In this document: positions 51,035 through 60,135 of the stretch, piece after piece
How positions within the stretch are numbered: the first letter of the stretch is position 1
How the letters are laid out: each line of letters opens with the position of its first letter
Assembly (NCBI RefSeq): GCF_018885265.1
Contig: NZ_CP076538.1
Location: 5,926,001 to 5,990,000 of the forward strand
Length of the DNA stretch: 64,000 nt
From: Amycolatopsis aidingensis
GTDB taxonomy: Bacteria; Actinomycetota; Actinomycetes; Mycobacteriales; Pseudonocardiaceae
Direction: 5' to 3'
Notes under the pieces: model-generated
What the model was told of the DNA's origin: nothing
The model's database searches: none
Seen by the model: the letters and a program-made list of their open reading frames with translations, nothing else
Made by a program: the position numbers and the translations under genes

Positions 51035-51421
51035 ATGAACCAGCCCGAACCGGAGCCTGCCCTGGATATCGCGCGGGGCGACGCGGCGCTGTCGAAACAC
51101 CTGAAGAACTCGCTGAACCTGTTGCGGAGCAAGAGCGACGACCCCGAGTTCAAGCGCCTCGTGGACGACATCACCGCAGGCCGCAGGAGCCTGCGCGACG
51201 CCGTCACCTCGCCGGTACTCGCCCGCGAGCTCAATCCGTTGATGGACCAGGCTACCCAGCACTACCGGAACCTCTCCGAGGAAGAGCGGGAGGAACTGGC
51301 CAGGACTGGCGAGCGACAGTTCGCGGAGCTGCGCCAGGAGGAGGAACAGGAAGCCGCAGGACGCGCCGAGACCGGCGAGGACGACGAAGGGGACTTCAGC
51401 GACCGAAACTGGGTGCGGTGA
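51035..51421 (+). CDS. Charged helical protein in the ESX-like cluster
   Basis: A 128-residue, strongly charged helical protein (LSKHLKNSLNLLRSKSDDPEFKRLVDDITAGRRSLRDAV and an acidic end). No family recognised. It starts three bases after the previous stop, so it is co-translated with the WXG100 genes and may act as an accessory or chaperone. Confidence 0.62.
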   Translation: MNQPEPEPALDIARGDAALSKHLKNSLNLLRSKSDDPEFKRLVDDITAGRRSLRDAVTSPVLARELNPLMDQATQHYRNLSEEEREELARTGERQFAELRQEEEQEAAGRAETGEDDEGDFSDRNWVR

Positions 51422-51560
51422 CGCCGCGGCCGTCGAACCCCTGGGAGTCAGCGGTATCCGCCGGACGGCGATGATCAGTTCGTCCGCTCGGTGGTACGTC
51501 GCGACAGCCGTGATCGAAATACTGAGGAGGTCCAGACCAATACTTGCTCAGGAGGGGATC

Positions 51561-51977
51561 ATGCGCGAAACGCGCTATCGCAAGTTCATCGGCACCACTC
51601 TCGGCACCCTGGCCGCGGCGGCCGGTGTGGCCACCATGACCGCCACCCCCGCGGCCGCCACCGGAACGGAGGCGGCGCAGGCTGCCTGCGTCACCCACGA
51701 GATCCACCTCGACCCGGCCCAGCGGGAGGCAGGCTGGACCGTCGAGTGCAGCAGCCGCCGCTACGTTTTCGCCGACGTGACGGTGTTCGCGGGCGGGGTC
51801 GCGGACAGCAACCCGCGCGAGGCCCAGTGGGTGGAAGCGGGTGACACCTGGAAGGACCTCAACGTCTACGAGCAGACCGACCCGCCGATCGACCACCTGT
51901 GCGTGCACCTGGTGAGCTACGTGGATCCCACCGATCCACTGGAGATCCCGACCCAGATCGGCCACCTCTGCGAGTAG
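51561..51977 (+). CDS. Small secreted protein
   Basis: A 138-residue protein from ATG 51561 with GAGGGG upstream. The signal peptide MRETRYRKFIGTTLGTLAAAAGVATMTATPAAATG has Ala-x-Ala cleavage near residue 33. The mature protein has four Cys (AACVTHE, TVECSSR, HLCVHL, HLCE) that could form two disulfides. No known family. Confidence 0.7.
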   Translation: MRETRYRKFIGTTLGTLAAAAGVATMTATPAAATGTEAAQAACVTHEIHLDPAQREAGWTVECSSRRYVFADVTVFAGGVADSNPREAQWVEAGDTWKDLNVYEQTDPPIDHLCVHLVSYVDPTDPLEIPTQIGHLCE

Positions 51978-52050
51978 GCCGTGTTCAAGAAGGCGCGCAA
52001 TCGCCGGACCGGGTGCCCGCGCCAGCACGGCGCCGTGGGCGCGGCCCCGG

Positions 52051-52422
52051 TCACGCCGGCGCCGGATCGTCCAGCTGGGCCACCAGCTTCTTCGGGGCGA
52101 CCATCCGGTAGGCGTCGGTGACGATCTCGGTGATCTCGGCCCAGTCGACGTCCACGTCGAGCCGGACGCCCAGCCAGCCCCGGTGCCCCACGTATGGCGG
52201 CCGGTAGAACCGCTCCGGTTCCTGCGCCACCAGCTCCTCCTGCACTCCGGGCGGGGCCGGGCACCAGAAGCCCAGCCGATCGTCGTGATGATGGTCGGCG
52301 TACATCACGAAGGTCTTCTTGCCGCGGATGAACCAGGTCGGCTCGCCGTGGCTCAGCCGCTCGGTGACCTCCGGCAAAGCCAGGCAGATGCGTCGTAATG
52401 ACTCAAGTCGATCGTGAGACAT
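52051..52422 (-). CDS. MmcQ/YjbR family protein
   Basis: A 123-residue protein: RRICLALPEVTERLSHGEPTWFIRGKKTFVMYADHHHDDRLGFWCPAPPG, then YRPPYVGHRGWLGVRLD and DWAEITEIVTDAYRMVAPKKL. This is the CyaY-like YjbR fold, thought to bind DNA, function unclear. Nothing in the neighbourhood points to a pathway. Confidence 0.88.
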   Translation of the reverse strand: MSHDRLESLRRICLALPEVTERLSHGEPTWFIRGKKTFVMYADHHHDDRLGFWCPAPPGVQEELVAQEPERFYRPPYVGHRGWLGVRLDVDVDWAEITEIVTDAYRMVAPKKLVAQLDDPAPA

Positions 52423-52504
52423 GCGGTTATCGTGCCCGGAGCGTGAGCCGTCATGCGAGCCCTCGCATGATCCCCTAGCCTCGGATCAGGAGGAAGGGGG
52501 CGCC

Positions 52505-53506
52505 GTGACCACCGATATCGTGCTCGCCGCACCCCTGGAGACCATCGGGACCTGGCAGCTGTGGGCCATCTCTATCGCGGCCCTGCTGACCCTGCTCACC
52601 CTGGACTTCGCGCTGACCCACCGGCCGCATGAGGTGTCCATGCGCGAGGCGGTCGGGTGGTCGGTCTTCTACTTGCTGCTGCCGGTGGTGTTCGGGTTCT
52701 ACCTTTTCGCCGACTACGGCGGCACCGTCGCGACCGAGTTCTTCACCGGCTTCGTGGTGGAGAAGTCGCTCTCGGTGGACAACCTGTTCGTCTTCATCCT
52801 GCTGCTGCCCGCGTTCGGGGTGCCGAAGACGCTGGAGCAGCGGGTCCTGTTGTTCGGCATCGTGGGCGCGCTCGTACTACGCGGCATCTTCATCGCGCTC
52901 GGCGCGGCCGCCCTGCAGTCCGGGACCTGGGCCTTCCTGCTCTTCGGCGGGATTCTGCTGCTCACCGCGGTCAAGACGTTCAAGGACGCGCTGGCGGGCC
53001 AGAACGCGGGCGACCGCACCGAGTCCAGCGAGGCCGACGTCTCCGACATGCGCTCCATCCGGTTCATCCGCAGGGCGCTTCCGGTGACCCCGGAGTACCG
53101 CGGCACCAGCCTGTTCGGCCGGCACGATGGCAAACTCGCCCTCACCCCGCTCGCGGCGGTCATCGTGGCGGTGTTCGCAACCGACGTGGTGTTCGCCGTG
53201 GACTCGGTACCCGCCGTCTACGGCATCACCAACGACCCCTACCTGGTGTTCAGCACCAACGCCTTCGCGCTACTCGGCCTGCGCGCGCTCTACTTCGTGC
53301 TGCAGGGCGTGCTGAGCAAGCTGGCGTACCTGCACCACGGGCTGGCGATCATCCTGGGCTTCATCGGGATCAAGCTGGTACTGCACTGGGCGCACGAGAC
53401 CTGGGAGCAGGTGCCGTCCGTGCCTACCTGGCTCTCCCTGGTGGTCATCGTGCTGGTACTGGCCGTGGTCACCCTCGCCAGCCTGCGCGCCAGGGCCCGC
53501 CACTGA
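52505..53506 (+). CDS. TerC family membrane protein (second copy)
   Basis: A 333-residue protein from GTG 52505 (AGGAGGAAGGGGG upstream), with VDNLFVFILLLPAFGVP and FATDVVFAVDSVPAVYGIT. Nine helices and the short C-terminal end without the 70-residue tail of the copy at 17513. Predicted manganese/metal exporter or metal stress protein. Both TerC genes share the LGLRALYF/LGLRQLYF block. Confidence 0.9.
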   Translation: MTTDIVLAAPLETIGTWQLWAISIAALLTLLTLDFALTHRPHEVSMREAVGWSVFYLLLPVVFGFYLFADYGGTVATEFFTGFVVEKSLSVDNLFVFILLLPAFGVPKTLEQRVLLFGIVGALVLRGIFIALGAAALQSGTWAFLLFGGILLLTAVKTFKDALAGQNAGDRTESSEADVSDMRSIRFIRRALPVTPEYRGTSLFGRHDGKLALTPLAAVIVAVFATDVVFAVDSVPAVYGITNDPYLVFSTNAFALLGLRALYFVLQGVLSKLAYLHHGLAIILGFIGIKLVLHWAHETWEQVPSVPTWLSLVVIVLVLAVVTLASLRARARH

Positions 53507-53507
53507 G

Positions 53508-54305
53508 CTACCCGAACTCGTGACGGCCGCGGATCTCGGCGGCAGGCACGTCGGTGACGAACATCCGGCCAGGGGCATGCGTGATGGCAAGCTCCGGCGC
53601 GGCCGCCCTGATCACCGCCTGCGGGGTGACCCCGCAGGCCCAGAACACGGCGACCTCGGTGGCCAGCGGAACCATCGGATCGCCCCAGTCCGGGGTGGTG
53701 AGATCCGCGATGCCGATCTCGGCGGGGTCGCCGATGTGCACCGGTCCACCATGCGCCAGCGGGTACTCCCCGGTGACGGCCACCGCCTCGGCGAGTTGCT
53801 CCCGCTCGATCGGCCGCATGGAAACCACCATCGGGCCGTGGAACCCGCCCGCGGGCTCGCAGCCGAGATCGGTGACGAACATCGGAGGCACCACGCCCTC
53901 CGCCACGTGCCGCAACCGCACCCCGGCGGCCAGCAGCGCGGCCTCGGCCGTGTAACTGCATCCGAGCAGGAAGGTCACGAAGTCCGTCCGCCAGAATTCC
54001 TCGATCGAGGTCACCTCGGCCTCGAACAACCCGTGCCGGTGCACGTGGTAGGCGGGGGCGTCGGTGCGGATGTCGGCGCCGGGCGCCGTGCGCAGCCCGG
54101 TGTACTCCCCCGGCTCCGTCCGCTCCAGCAGCGGCAGCGGGGTCGGGTTCGCCCGGCACAGCCGCGCGAAGCCCGCCGCATCCCGCTCGCCAAGGATCAC
54201 CAGGTTCGCCTGCAGGTACCCTGCGCACGCACCCGCGGTGGCGCCGGTCCAGGAACCGGAACGGCACCGTTGCCGCAGCCGCGCTGGGGACAGGGCGCCG
54301 CTCAT
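53508..54305 (-). CDS. DUF1445 putative hydro-lyase/cyclase
   Basis: A 265-residue protein of the YcsI/D-glutamate-cyclase-like family: TAGACAGYLQANLVILGERDAAGFARLCRANPTPLPLLE, FLLGCSYTAEAALLAAG, GPMVVSMRPI and DPMVPLATEVAVFWACGVTPQAVI. ATG 54305 overlaps the SDR stop (ATGA). Some relatives hydrate or cyclise small acids. Substrate unknown; it may share one with the SDR and the thiamine-diphosphate enzyme upstream. Confidence 0.85.
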   Translation of the reverse strand: MSGALSPARLRQRCRSGSWTGATAGACAGYLQANLVILGERDAAGFARLCRANPTPLPLLERTEPGEYTGLRTAPGADIRTDAPAYHVHRHGLFEAEVTSIEEFWRTDFVTFLLGCSYTAEAALLAAGVRLRHVAEGVVPPMFVTDLGCEPAGGFHGPMVVSMRPIEREQLAEAVAVTGEYPLAHGGPVHIGDPAEIGIADLTTPDWGDPMVPLATEVAVFWACGVTPQAVIRAAAPELAITHAPGRMFVTDVPAAEIRGRHEFG

Positions 54306-55108
54306 CCCGCTCCGAGCTCGAAGTCCAGGCTGTAGCGCGCGGCGGGCAGGGCGCCGGCCGACTTGGCGCCGTCGATCGGCAGGGCCACCCCGTTGACGAA
54401 CTTCGCCTCGTCGCTGGCAAGGAACACCACCGCCTTGGCGACCTCCCATGCCTCGCCGACCCGTGCGGCCGGGGTACTCGCCACCAGCTGGTGCCGTTTG
54501 CCTTCGAACTCCTCCGGCGAGCTCAGCGTGCCGCGCAGCATGTCGGTGTCGATGGCGCCGGGGTTCACCGTGTTGGCGCGGATGCCCTGCTGCGCGTGCG
54601 CCACCGCGACCGAGCGCATCAGCCCGACCAGCGCGTGCTTGCTCGCGTTGTACACCGGGTCACCCGGCCTGCCCATCACCCCGCCGTTGGAGGAGGTGGT
54701 GATGATGCTGCCGGAGCGCCTGCCAATCATGTGCGGCAGCACCGCGCGGGTGCCGAGGAAGGCGGTGCGCACGTTCAGCGCGAACACCTGGTCGAACTCC
54801 GCGAGGGTGGTCTCGGCCAGCGGCTTGCCGAGATGGGTGCCGACGTTGTTGAACAGCACGTCGACCCGGCCCCTGGTGTCCACCACGTCCTCGACGAACC
54901 GGTTCACCTGCTCCTCGTCGGTCGCGTCCAGCACGACGGTGTTGTACTGCGCGCTGCCCGCCAGCGCCAGCTCCTCGGCTGGCTCCCGGATATCCGCGGA
55001 ATACACCACGGCGCCCTCGGTGAGCATCTCGCGCACCGTGGCCAGCCCGATGCCCCGCGCGCCGCCGAACACCACCACGACCTTGTCCTGTAACCGGCCC
55101 ATGTTCAC
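54302..55108 (-). CDS. Short-chain dehydrogenase/reductase
   Basis: A 268-residue SDR, with cofactor loop FGGARGIG (GGxxGxG), NNVG, the catalytic Ser in ITTSS and YNASK (Tyr-x-x-x-Lys), and the NPGAIDTDM segment. NAD(P)-dependent alcohol/ketone oxidoreductase of unknown substrate. It starts at GTG 55108 or ATG 55102. Middle gene of a coupled operon (TPP enzyme, SDR, DUF1445). Confidence 0.9.
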   Translation of the reverse strand: MNMGRLQDKVVVVFGGARGIGLATVREMLTEGAVVYSADIREPAEELALAGSAQYNTVVLDATDEEQVNRFVEDVVDTRGRVDVLFNNVGTHLGKPLAETTLAEFDQVFALNVRTAFLGTRAVLPHMIGRRSGSIITTSSNGGVMGRPGDPVYNASKHALVGLMRSVAVAHAQQGIRANTVNPGAIDTDMLRGTLSSPEEFEGKRHQLVASTPAARVGEAWEVAKAVVFLASDEAKFVNGVALPIDGAKSAGALPAARYSLDFELGAG

Positions 55109-55188
55109 CCCTTCTCGCGCAGCCGCGCGGTTTCCGCATCCTCGATTTCGTACTCCGCGATGGTTATCCCGCCTGCTTCCGGTACCAA
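55105..55188 (-). CDS. Possible 27-residue ORF between TPP enzyme and SDR
   Basis: From TTG 55188 the frame reads MVPEAGGITIAEYEIEDAETARLREKG and stops with a GTGA overlap onto the SDR start. It overlaps the end of the TPP enzyme in another frame. There is no clear ribosome site. It may link translation of the two genes, or be chance. Confidence 0.25.
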   Translation of the reverse strand: MVPEAGGITIAEYEIEDAETARLREKG

Positions 55189-56831
55189 CGGGGCGAGGTG
55201 TTCAACGGCGGCCGCAGCGCCGCGCTCACCACCAGGATGTTGGGTTCCGCGGCACTGGTGAACTCGCGCAGCAGCCTGCGAAAGGCCCGGCCGAAGCCGT
55301 CCACCCGGTCGGCGTGCACGCCGAAGGAGCGGGCGAGGCCCACGAAGTCCGGGGTGACAAGGTCCACCCCGCGATGCGGGAGGCCGGCCAGGTCCTGGTC
55401 GTGCCGCAACATCCCGTAGCCGGCGTCGTCGACCAGGATCACCGTCACCGGCAGCTGCTCCTGGGCCAGGGTGGCCAGCTCGCCACAGCCGTACAGGAAC
55501 CCGCCGTCGCCGCTGACGCAGACCACCCGCCCACCACCGGCCACGGCGCTGCCCAGCGCGGCGGGAAAGCCGAACCCGAGGGTGCCCCAGCCCATCGGAT
55601 AGGCCAGGGCGCGCGGCGCAGGCACCCGGTGAAACCCGCCGATCCAGTAGCCCGCGACGCACATGTCGGTGACCAGCCTGCTGGCATCGGGCAGGGTCTC
55701 CCGTAGCGCGGCAAGGAACTCCGCGGCCTGCGGCTCCTCCTGGCGCACCCGGCGCCACACCCTGGCGCCGATCCGCTCCAGCCGCGCGGTCAGCTCGGGG
55801 CGGCCGGGCCGCGGCGCGAGACCCGCCCCGAGCTCGCGCACGAGATCCCTGGCATCGCCGACCAGGCTCTGCTGGGGCCGGTAGTTCTTGGCCGCGTCCG
55901 CGGCGTCCACATTGACCGTGATCAGGGTGGGTGGCGGTGGCATCAGCCAGTTCTGGGTCATCAGGCCGTCGAAGTCGGTGCCGACACCCAGCACCACGTC
56001 CGCCTCGTCCCACAGCTCGCCGACCTCGGGCGCGTGCACCGGGTTCGGGGCCAGGCACGGATGCCCCGGCGGAAGCACGCCACGGGCACCGAAGGTGGTG
56101 ATCACCGGCGCGGCCAGCTTCTCCGCCAGCTCGCCGAGCACCGGCCCCGCCCCGGCACGCAGGGCGCCGCCGCCCGCCCACACCAGCGGGCGGCGCGCAC
56201 CGGCCAAACTCCGCCGGGCCCGCTCGATCTCGGCAAGGCCGACGGCGGGGAACCGGTCGGTGCGGGTCTCGGCGTCCGGGTGCCGGGCCGCCTGCTGGCG
56301 CAGATGATCGGCTGGAATGCCGAGGTAGACCGGGCCGCTCTGGGGCAGCAGGGCCATGCTGGCCGCCGCGCGCACGGCGGGCGCGATCTCCCCGGCCGAG
56401 CCGATGGTGTGCGCCTGCTTGGTGACCGGCGCGAACATGGCCTGCTGGTCCCGGCACTCGTGCAGCACGCCCCGCACCACCCCGGGTGTGCGCAGGGCCG
56501 AGGGAATGTCGGTGGCGAGTACCAGTACCGGGCTGGCCGAGGCCATGGCCTCGCCGACTCCGGCGAGGGTGTTGGCCGCGCCGGGTCCGGTGGTGACGAC
56601 GGCGACGCCGAGCCTGCCGGTGGCCCGGGCGTAACCGTCGGCCGCGTAGGCGGCGGCCTGCTCGTGCCGCACGCCGATCAGCCGGATGCCGGTCGCCGCC
56701 AGCGCCTCCCATACCGGCAGGTTGTGCACTCCCGGCAGCCCGAAGGCGACCTCGACACCGAGCTCGGTGAGCGCGTCCGCCAGATGCTGTGCCCCGGTGC
56801 GCACTCCCTGGTGTGCTCTGCTGTGCGGCAC
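55164..56831 (-). CDS. Thiamine-diphosphate enzyme (acetolactate synthase-like)
   Basis: A 555-residue TPP enzyme with the three expected domains. PYR: FGLPGVHNLPVWEAL, VRHEQAAAYAADGYARATG (catalytic Glu), TGPGAANTLAGVGEA. Central: TTFGARGVLPPGHP, VLGVGTDFD. PP: SGDGGFLYGCGELATLAQEQLPVTVILVDDAGYGML (GDG...N-like metal motif). It is of the acetolactate synthase/benzoylformate-decarboxylase type; substrate unknown. Start GTG 56831. Confidence 0.9.
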   Translation of the reverse strand: MPHSRAHQGVRTGAQHLADALTELGVEVAFGLPGVHNLPVWEALAATGIRLIGVRHEQAAAYAADGYARATGRLGVAVVTTGPGAANTLAGVGEAMASASPVLVLATDIPSALRTPGVVRGVLHECRDQQAMFAPVTKQAHTIGSAGEIAPAVRAAASMALLPQSGPVYLGIPADHLRQQAARHPDAETRTDRFPAVGLAEIERARRSLAGARRPLVWAGGGALRAGAGPVLGELAEKLAAPVITTFGARGVLPPGHPCLAPNPVHAPEVGELWDEADVVLGVGTDFDGLMTQNWLMPPPPTLITVNVDAADAAKNYRPQQSLVGDARDLVRELGAGLAPRPGRPELTARLERIGARVWRRVRQEEPQAAEFLAALRETLPDASRLVTDMCVAGYWIGGFHRVPAPRALAYPMGWGTLGFGFPAALGSAVAGGGRVVCVSGDGGFLYGCGELATLAQEQLPVTVILVDDAGYGMLRHDQDLAGLPHRGVDLVTPDFVGLARSFGVHADRVDGFGRAFRRLLREFTSAAEPNILVVSAALRPPLNTSPRWYRKQAG

Positions 56832-56871
56832 GCCGCCACCCTACGAATCGCTCAACAATCCGGCAACAAGC

Positions 56872-57873
56872 TCACCACTGGGGCGGCAGCGTCTCCTCGG
56901 CCGGCGGCGGGCCGGGTGGCGTGCCCTCGCCGAACGGCCGCCCGCCGAGTTCCTCCCTGCCGTGCGGCCGCGCCCATTCGGACAGCACCGGCCCGTTCGG
57001 CACGATCCGGGTCGGGTTGACGTTCTCGTGCACCTGGTAGTAATGACGCTTGATGTGGTCGAAGTCGACCGTGTCGCCGAACCCGGGGGTCTGGAAGAGG
57101 TCCCGCGCGTAGGCCCACAGCACCGGTAGCTCGGTGAGCTTGTGCCGGTTGCACTTGAAGTGCCCGTGGTACACCGCGTCGAACCGGACCAGGGTGGTGA
57201 ACAACCGGATGTCGGCCTCGGTGATGGTGTCGCCGACCAGGTAACGCTGCCGCTCCAGCCGCGCGGACAGCTCGTCCAGCTTGGCGAACAGCCGCCGGTA
57301 GGCGTCGTCGTATGCGGACTGCTTCGCGGCGAAGCCCGCCTCGTACACGGCGGCGTTCACATCGGCGTGCACACCGCGGTTGACCTCGTCGATCTCCTCC
57401 CGTAGCCGCTCGGGGTACAGCTGGGGCGCGCCCGCACGGTGATACGCGGTCCATTCGGTGGAAAGGTCCAGGGTGATCTGCGGGTAGTCGTTGGTGACCA
57501 GCTTCCCGCTCGGGATGTCCACCACGGCCGGCACGCTGATCCCGCCGGTGTAGTCCGGATCGGCGGCGTAGTAGGCCTGGCCCAGGTACTTGATGCCCAG
57601 CACGGGGTCCACATCGCCGGGGTCCAGAGTGAACCGCCAGCTCCGCTCGTCCTGGATCGGGTCGGCCACCGCGACCGAGAGGACCCGCTCGAGGCCGAGC
57701 AGCCGGCGCACGACGAGACCGCGGCTGGCCCAGGGACAGGCCCTGCTCACCACCAGCCGGTAGCGGCCGGGCTCCACCGGCCACCCGGACGAGCCGTCGG
57801 CCGTGATACGCGCATCGAAGTGGTTGGGAGCGCGGACGAACTCGCCGGTGTCCGGATCGGTCGGGATGGCCAT
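56872..57873 (-). CDS. Glutathionyl-hydroquinone reductase-like protein (GST Xi class)
   Basis: A 333-residue protein: a thioredoxin-like domain with RACPWASR (catalytic Cys in the CPWA motif) near residue 46, then an all-helical GST-C domain (YLVGDTITEADIRLFTTLVRFDAVYHGHFKCNR) with the Xi-class YHGHFKCN block. Length agrees with the family. Actinomycetes lack glutathione, so the real thiol partner may be mycothiol or another. It acts in reduction of thiol-quinone adducts. Confidence 0.92.
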   Translation of the reverse strand: MAIPTDPDTGEFVRAPNHFDARITADGSSGWPVEPGRYRLVVSRACPWASRGLVVRRLLGLERVLSVAVADPIQDERSWRFTLDPGDVDPVLGIKYLGQAYYAADPDYTGGISVPAVVDIPSGKLVTNDYPQITLDLSTEWTAYHRAGAPQLYPERLREEIDEVNRGVHADVNAAVYEAGFAAKQSAYDDAYRRLFAKLDELSARLERQRYLVGDTITEADIRLFTTLVRFDAVYHGHFKCNRHKLTELPVLWAYARDLFQTPGFGDTVDFDHIKRHYYQVHENVNPTRIVPNGPVLSEWARPHGREELGGRPFGEGTPPGPPPAEETLPPQW

Positions 57874-58013
57874 GCCTCCACACTAGATCCTCCACGGCGG
57901 GGCGGCATTATGCCTGGCCACTGTTCATGAAGGTGATTACCTGTTCTAACACAGCCTAGACTCGGCGACTCGGCGTGCACGCGTCGATGCCGACGCTCAA
58001 GGAGGGGTCCCCG

Positions 58014-59381
58014 ATGCCGTTGATGCCCGTTACGGACTCGATGTTCCTGCTGGTGGAGACCAGGGAACACCCGATGCATGTCGGCGGCCTGCAGCTGTTC
58101 CGCAAGCCGGAGGGCGCGGGCCCGGAGTACCTCAGCACGCTCCGGCAGCACCTGCTGGAGGCGACCGAGCTGCGCGACCTCTTCCGGCGCAGGCCGGCGC
58201 GGCCGGTGAACACGCTCGGGCACCTCGCCTGGACCGAGGACAACGAGCTGGACCTCGACTACCACTTCCGGCATTCGGCGCTGCCGCAGCCCGGCCGGAT
58301 CAGGGAGCTGCTGGAGCTGACCTCACGCTGGCACAGCACCCTGCTCGACCGGCACCGGCCGCTGTGGGAGATCCACCTGGTGGAGGGGCTGCGGGACGGA
58401 CGGTTCGCCCTCTACAGCAAGGTGCACCACGCGCTGCTGGACGGGGTGTCCGCACTGCGGCACCTGCAGAACATGCTCAGCGAGGATCCGGCCGCGATGG
58501 ACTGCCCGCCGCCGTGGGGTGCCCGTGGCCGCCCGCGTTCACGCGCCGGGCGCGGGCGCGGTTCCCCGCTCGGCGCGCTCGGCCGCACCGCGGGCCAGCT
58601 GGCCGGGCTCGCCCCGGCCGCGTTCAAGGTCGCCAACGAGGCCTTCCGCGAGCACACCCTGACCATGCCGCTGCAGGCCCCGAAGACCATGCTGAACGTG
58701 CCGATCGGGGGTGCCCGGCGGTTCGCGGCGCAGTCCTGGCCGCTGAGCAGGGTACGGGCGATCGCCTCCGCGGCGGGCGTATCGCGCAACGACGTCGTGC
58801 TGGCCATGTGTGCCGGTGCGCTGCGCGACTACCTCATCGAGCAGCGCGCGCTGCCGGACACGGCGCTCACCGCGATGGTCCCGGTGTCCCTGCGCAAGCC
58901 ATCCGAGGGGCTCGCCGACGCATCCGGCAACTCGATCGGCGCGCTGCTGTGCAACCTCGGCACCGACATCGCCGACCCCGCGCGGCGGCTGGCCGCCATC
59001 CACAAGTCGATGTGCGACGGCAAGGCCCTGTTCAAGCAGCTGACTCCACTTCAGACACTCCTGCTGTCGGCGATCAACGTGGCCGCGCTCGGCGCGTCCC
59101 CGGTTCCCGGGGTGGTGAACAACACCCGCCCGCCGTTCAACATCGTGATCTCGAACGTGCCCGGCCCGCGCAGGCAGATGTACTGGAACGGCGCGGCACT
59201 GGACGGGGTGTACCCGGCGTCGGTGCTACTGGACGGGCAGGCGCTGAACATCACCCTCACCAGCAACGGCGACAACCTGGACTTCGGTATCACCGGATGC
59301 CGGCGCAGCGTGCCGCACCTGCAGCGCATCCTGCTGCACCTGGACACCGCGCTGGCCGAGCTGGAGGCCGCTATCCGGTGA
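58014..59381 (+). CDS. WS/DGAT-type acyltransferase
   Basis: A 455-residue wax-ester synthase/diacylglycerol acyltransferase with the catalytic HHALLDG (HHxxxDG) motif near residue 141, the N-terminal DSMFLLVETREHPMHVGGLQLF segment and the C-terminal block NIVISNVPGPRRQMYWNGAALDGVYPASVLLDGQALNIT. It forms triacylglycerol or wax esters from acyl-CoA and diacylglycerol/fatty alcohol. Start ATG 58014 follows AAGGAGG at ~10 bases; divergent from the GST-type gene. Confidence 0.92.
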   Translation: MPLMPVTDSMFLLVETREHPMHVGGLQLFRKPEGAGPEYLSTLRQHLLEATELRDLFRRRPARPVNTLGHLAWTEDNELDLDYHFRHSALPQPGRIRELLELTSRWHSTLLDRHRPLWEIHLVEGLRDGRFALYSKVHHALLDGVSALRHLQNMLSEDPAAMDCPPPWGARGRPRSRAGRGRGSPLGALGRTAGQLAGLAPAAFKVANEAFREHTLTMPLQAPKTMLNVPIGGARRFAAQSWPLSRVRAIASAAGVSRNDVVLAMCAGALRDYLIEQRALPDTALTAMVPVSLRKPSEGLADASGNSIGALLCNLGTDIADPARRLAAIHKSMCDGKALFKQLTPLQTLLLSAINVAALGASPVPGVVNNTRPPFNIVISNVPGPRRQMYWNGAALDGVYPASVLLDGQALNITLTSNGDNLDFGITGCRRSVPHLQRILLHLDTALAELEAAIR

Positions 59382-59480
59382 CCGGCGATCCGCCGTTCGG
59401 GTGTAACCGGACGGAGCTCGCCAGCCGCGTCAGCGCCGAGCCACTACCGTGCAAACCGCGGAGGGAGGGGGCTGGCTCGG

Positions 59481-60032
59481 ATGATGCCGGATGTCGTCGT
59501 CCTCGGGTCGGGCGAGGCCGCCGAAGCGCTCGCGGGGAGCGGGTTGATCCTGCTGCGCCGCTGGCTCGCCCATCGGGACGCCCGCCGCCGCGCGGCGCTG
59601 GAGTCCCTGTGGCGACGGCTCTCCCCGGTGCTGCCCCCTGGGCGGCGCCCCGGTCAGGTGCCCGAGCCACCGGTGTGCTGGCTGGTGCCGGTGATCTGGG
59701 AGGGACTGCACACCCTCCGGCTGCACCTTCCGACCCAGCTGCACGCCCAGGCCCTGCTGGACTGCCGGTACCGGCGGACGGCGGACGCGGCCGTGCTGGT
59801 GGCCGAGGCCGCGGAAATCCTGGTGGCGCTGAAGGCGCATGCCCGTGGCCTGCTCCCGCGCGCCGGTAGCACCCCGTCCGGCACCGAACCGGATGCCGCG
59901 GGCGCGGTGGCCGACACCGAGATCATCCGGCTGGTACGGCTCTCCGAAGCCATCCGCTCGCCCTGCGCCGCCCGCCTCGCCGCCCGCGCGGGCGGGCCGG
60001 TCGTCACCCGGCCGCGCACCACGGCACAGTGA
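59481..60032 (+). CDS. Unknown protein, resembles DUF6545-like C-terminal domain
   Basis: A 183-residue protein: LLRRWLAHRDARRRAALESLWRRLSPVLPP, then LHTLRLHLPTQLHAQALLDCRYRRTADAAVLVAEAAEILVALKAHA. LxPLW..L....P and LR.RLYRR..EI.D.LL.L are hallmarks of the MAB_1171c/DUF6545 C-terminal domain; the membrane part of that family is absent. Tentative. Confidence 0.45.
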   Translation: MMPDVVVLGSGEAAEALAGSGLILLRRWLAHRDARRRAALESLWRRLSPVLPPGRRPGQVPEPPVCWLVPVIWEGLHTLRLHLPTQLHAQALLDCRYRRTADAAVLVAEAAEILVALKAHARGLLPRAGSTPSGTEPDAAGAVADTEIIRLVRLSEAIRSPCAARLAARAGGPVVTRPRTTAQ

Positions 60033-60135
60033 AAGGCTGCCTGCCGGCCCGCCGTACCTGTCGTGACCGAGTCGCGGCCCGTAGCCGGGTTCGGCGACCC
60101 CTCGACGACATCGTCGAATAACCGACGGCCGAAAT

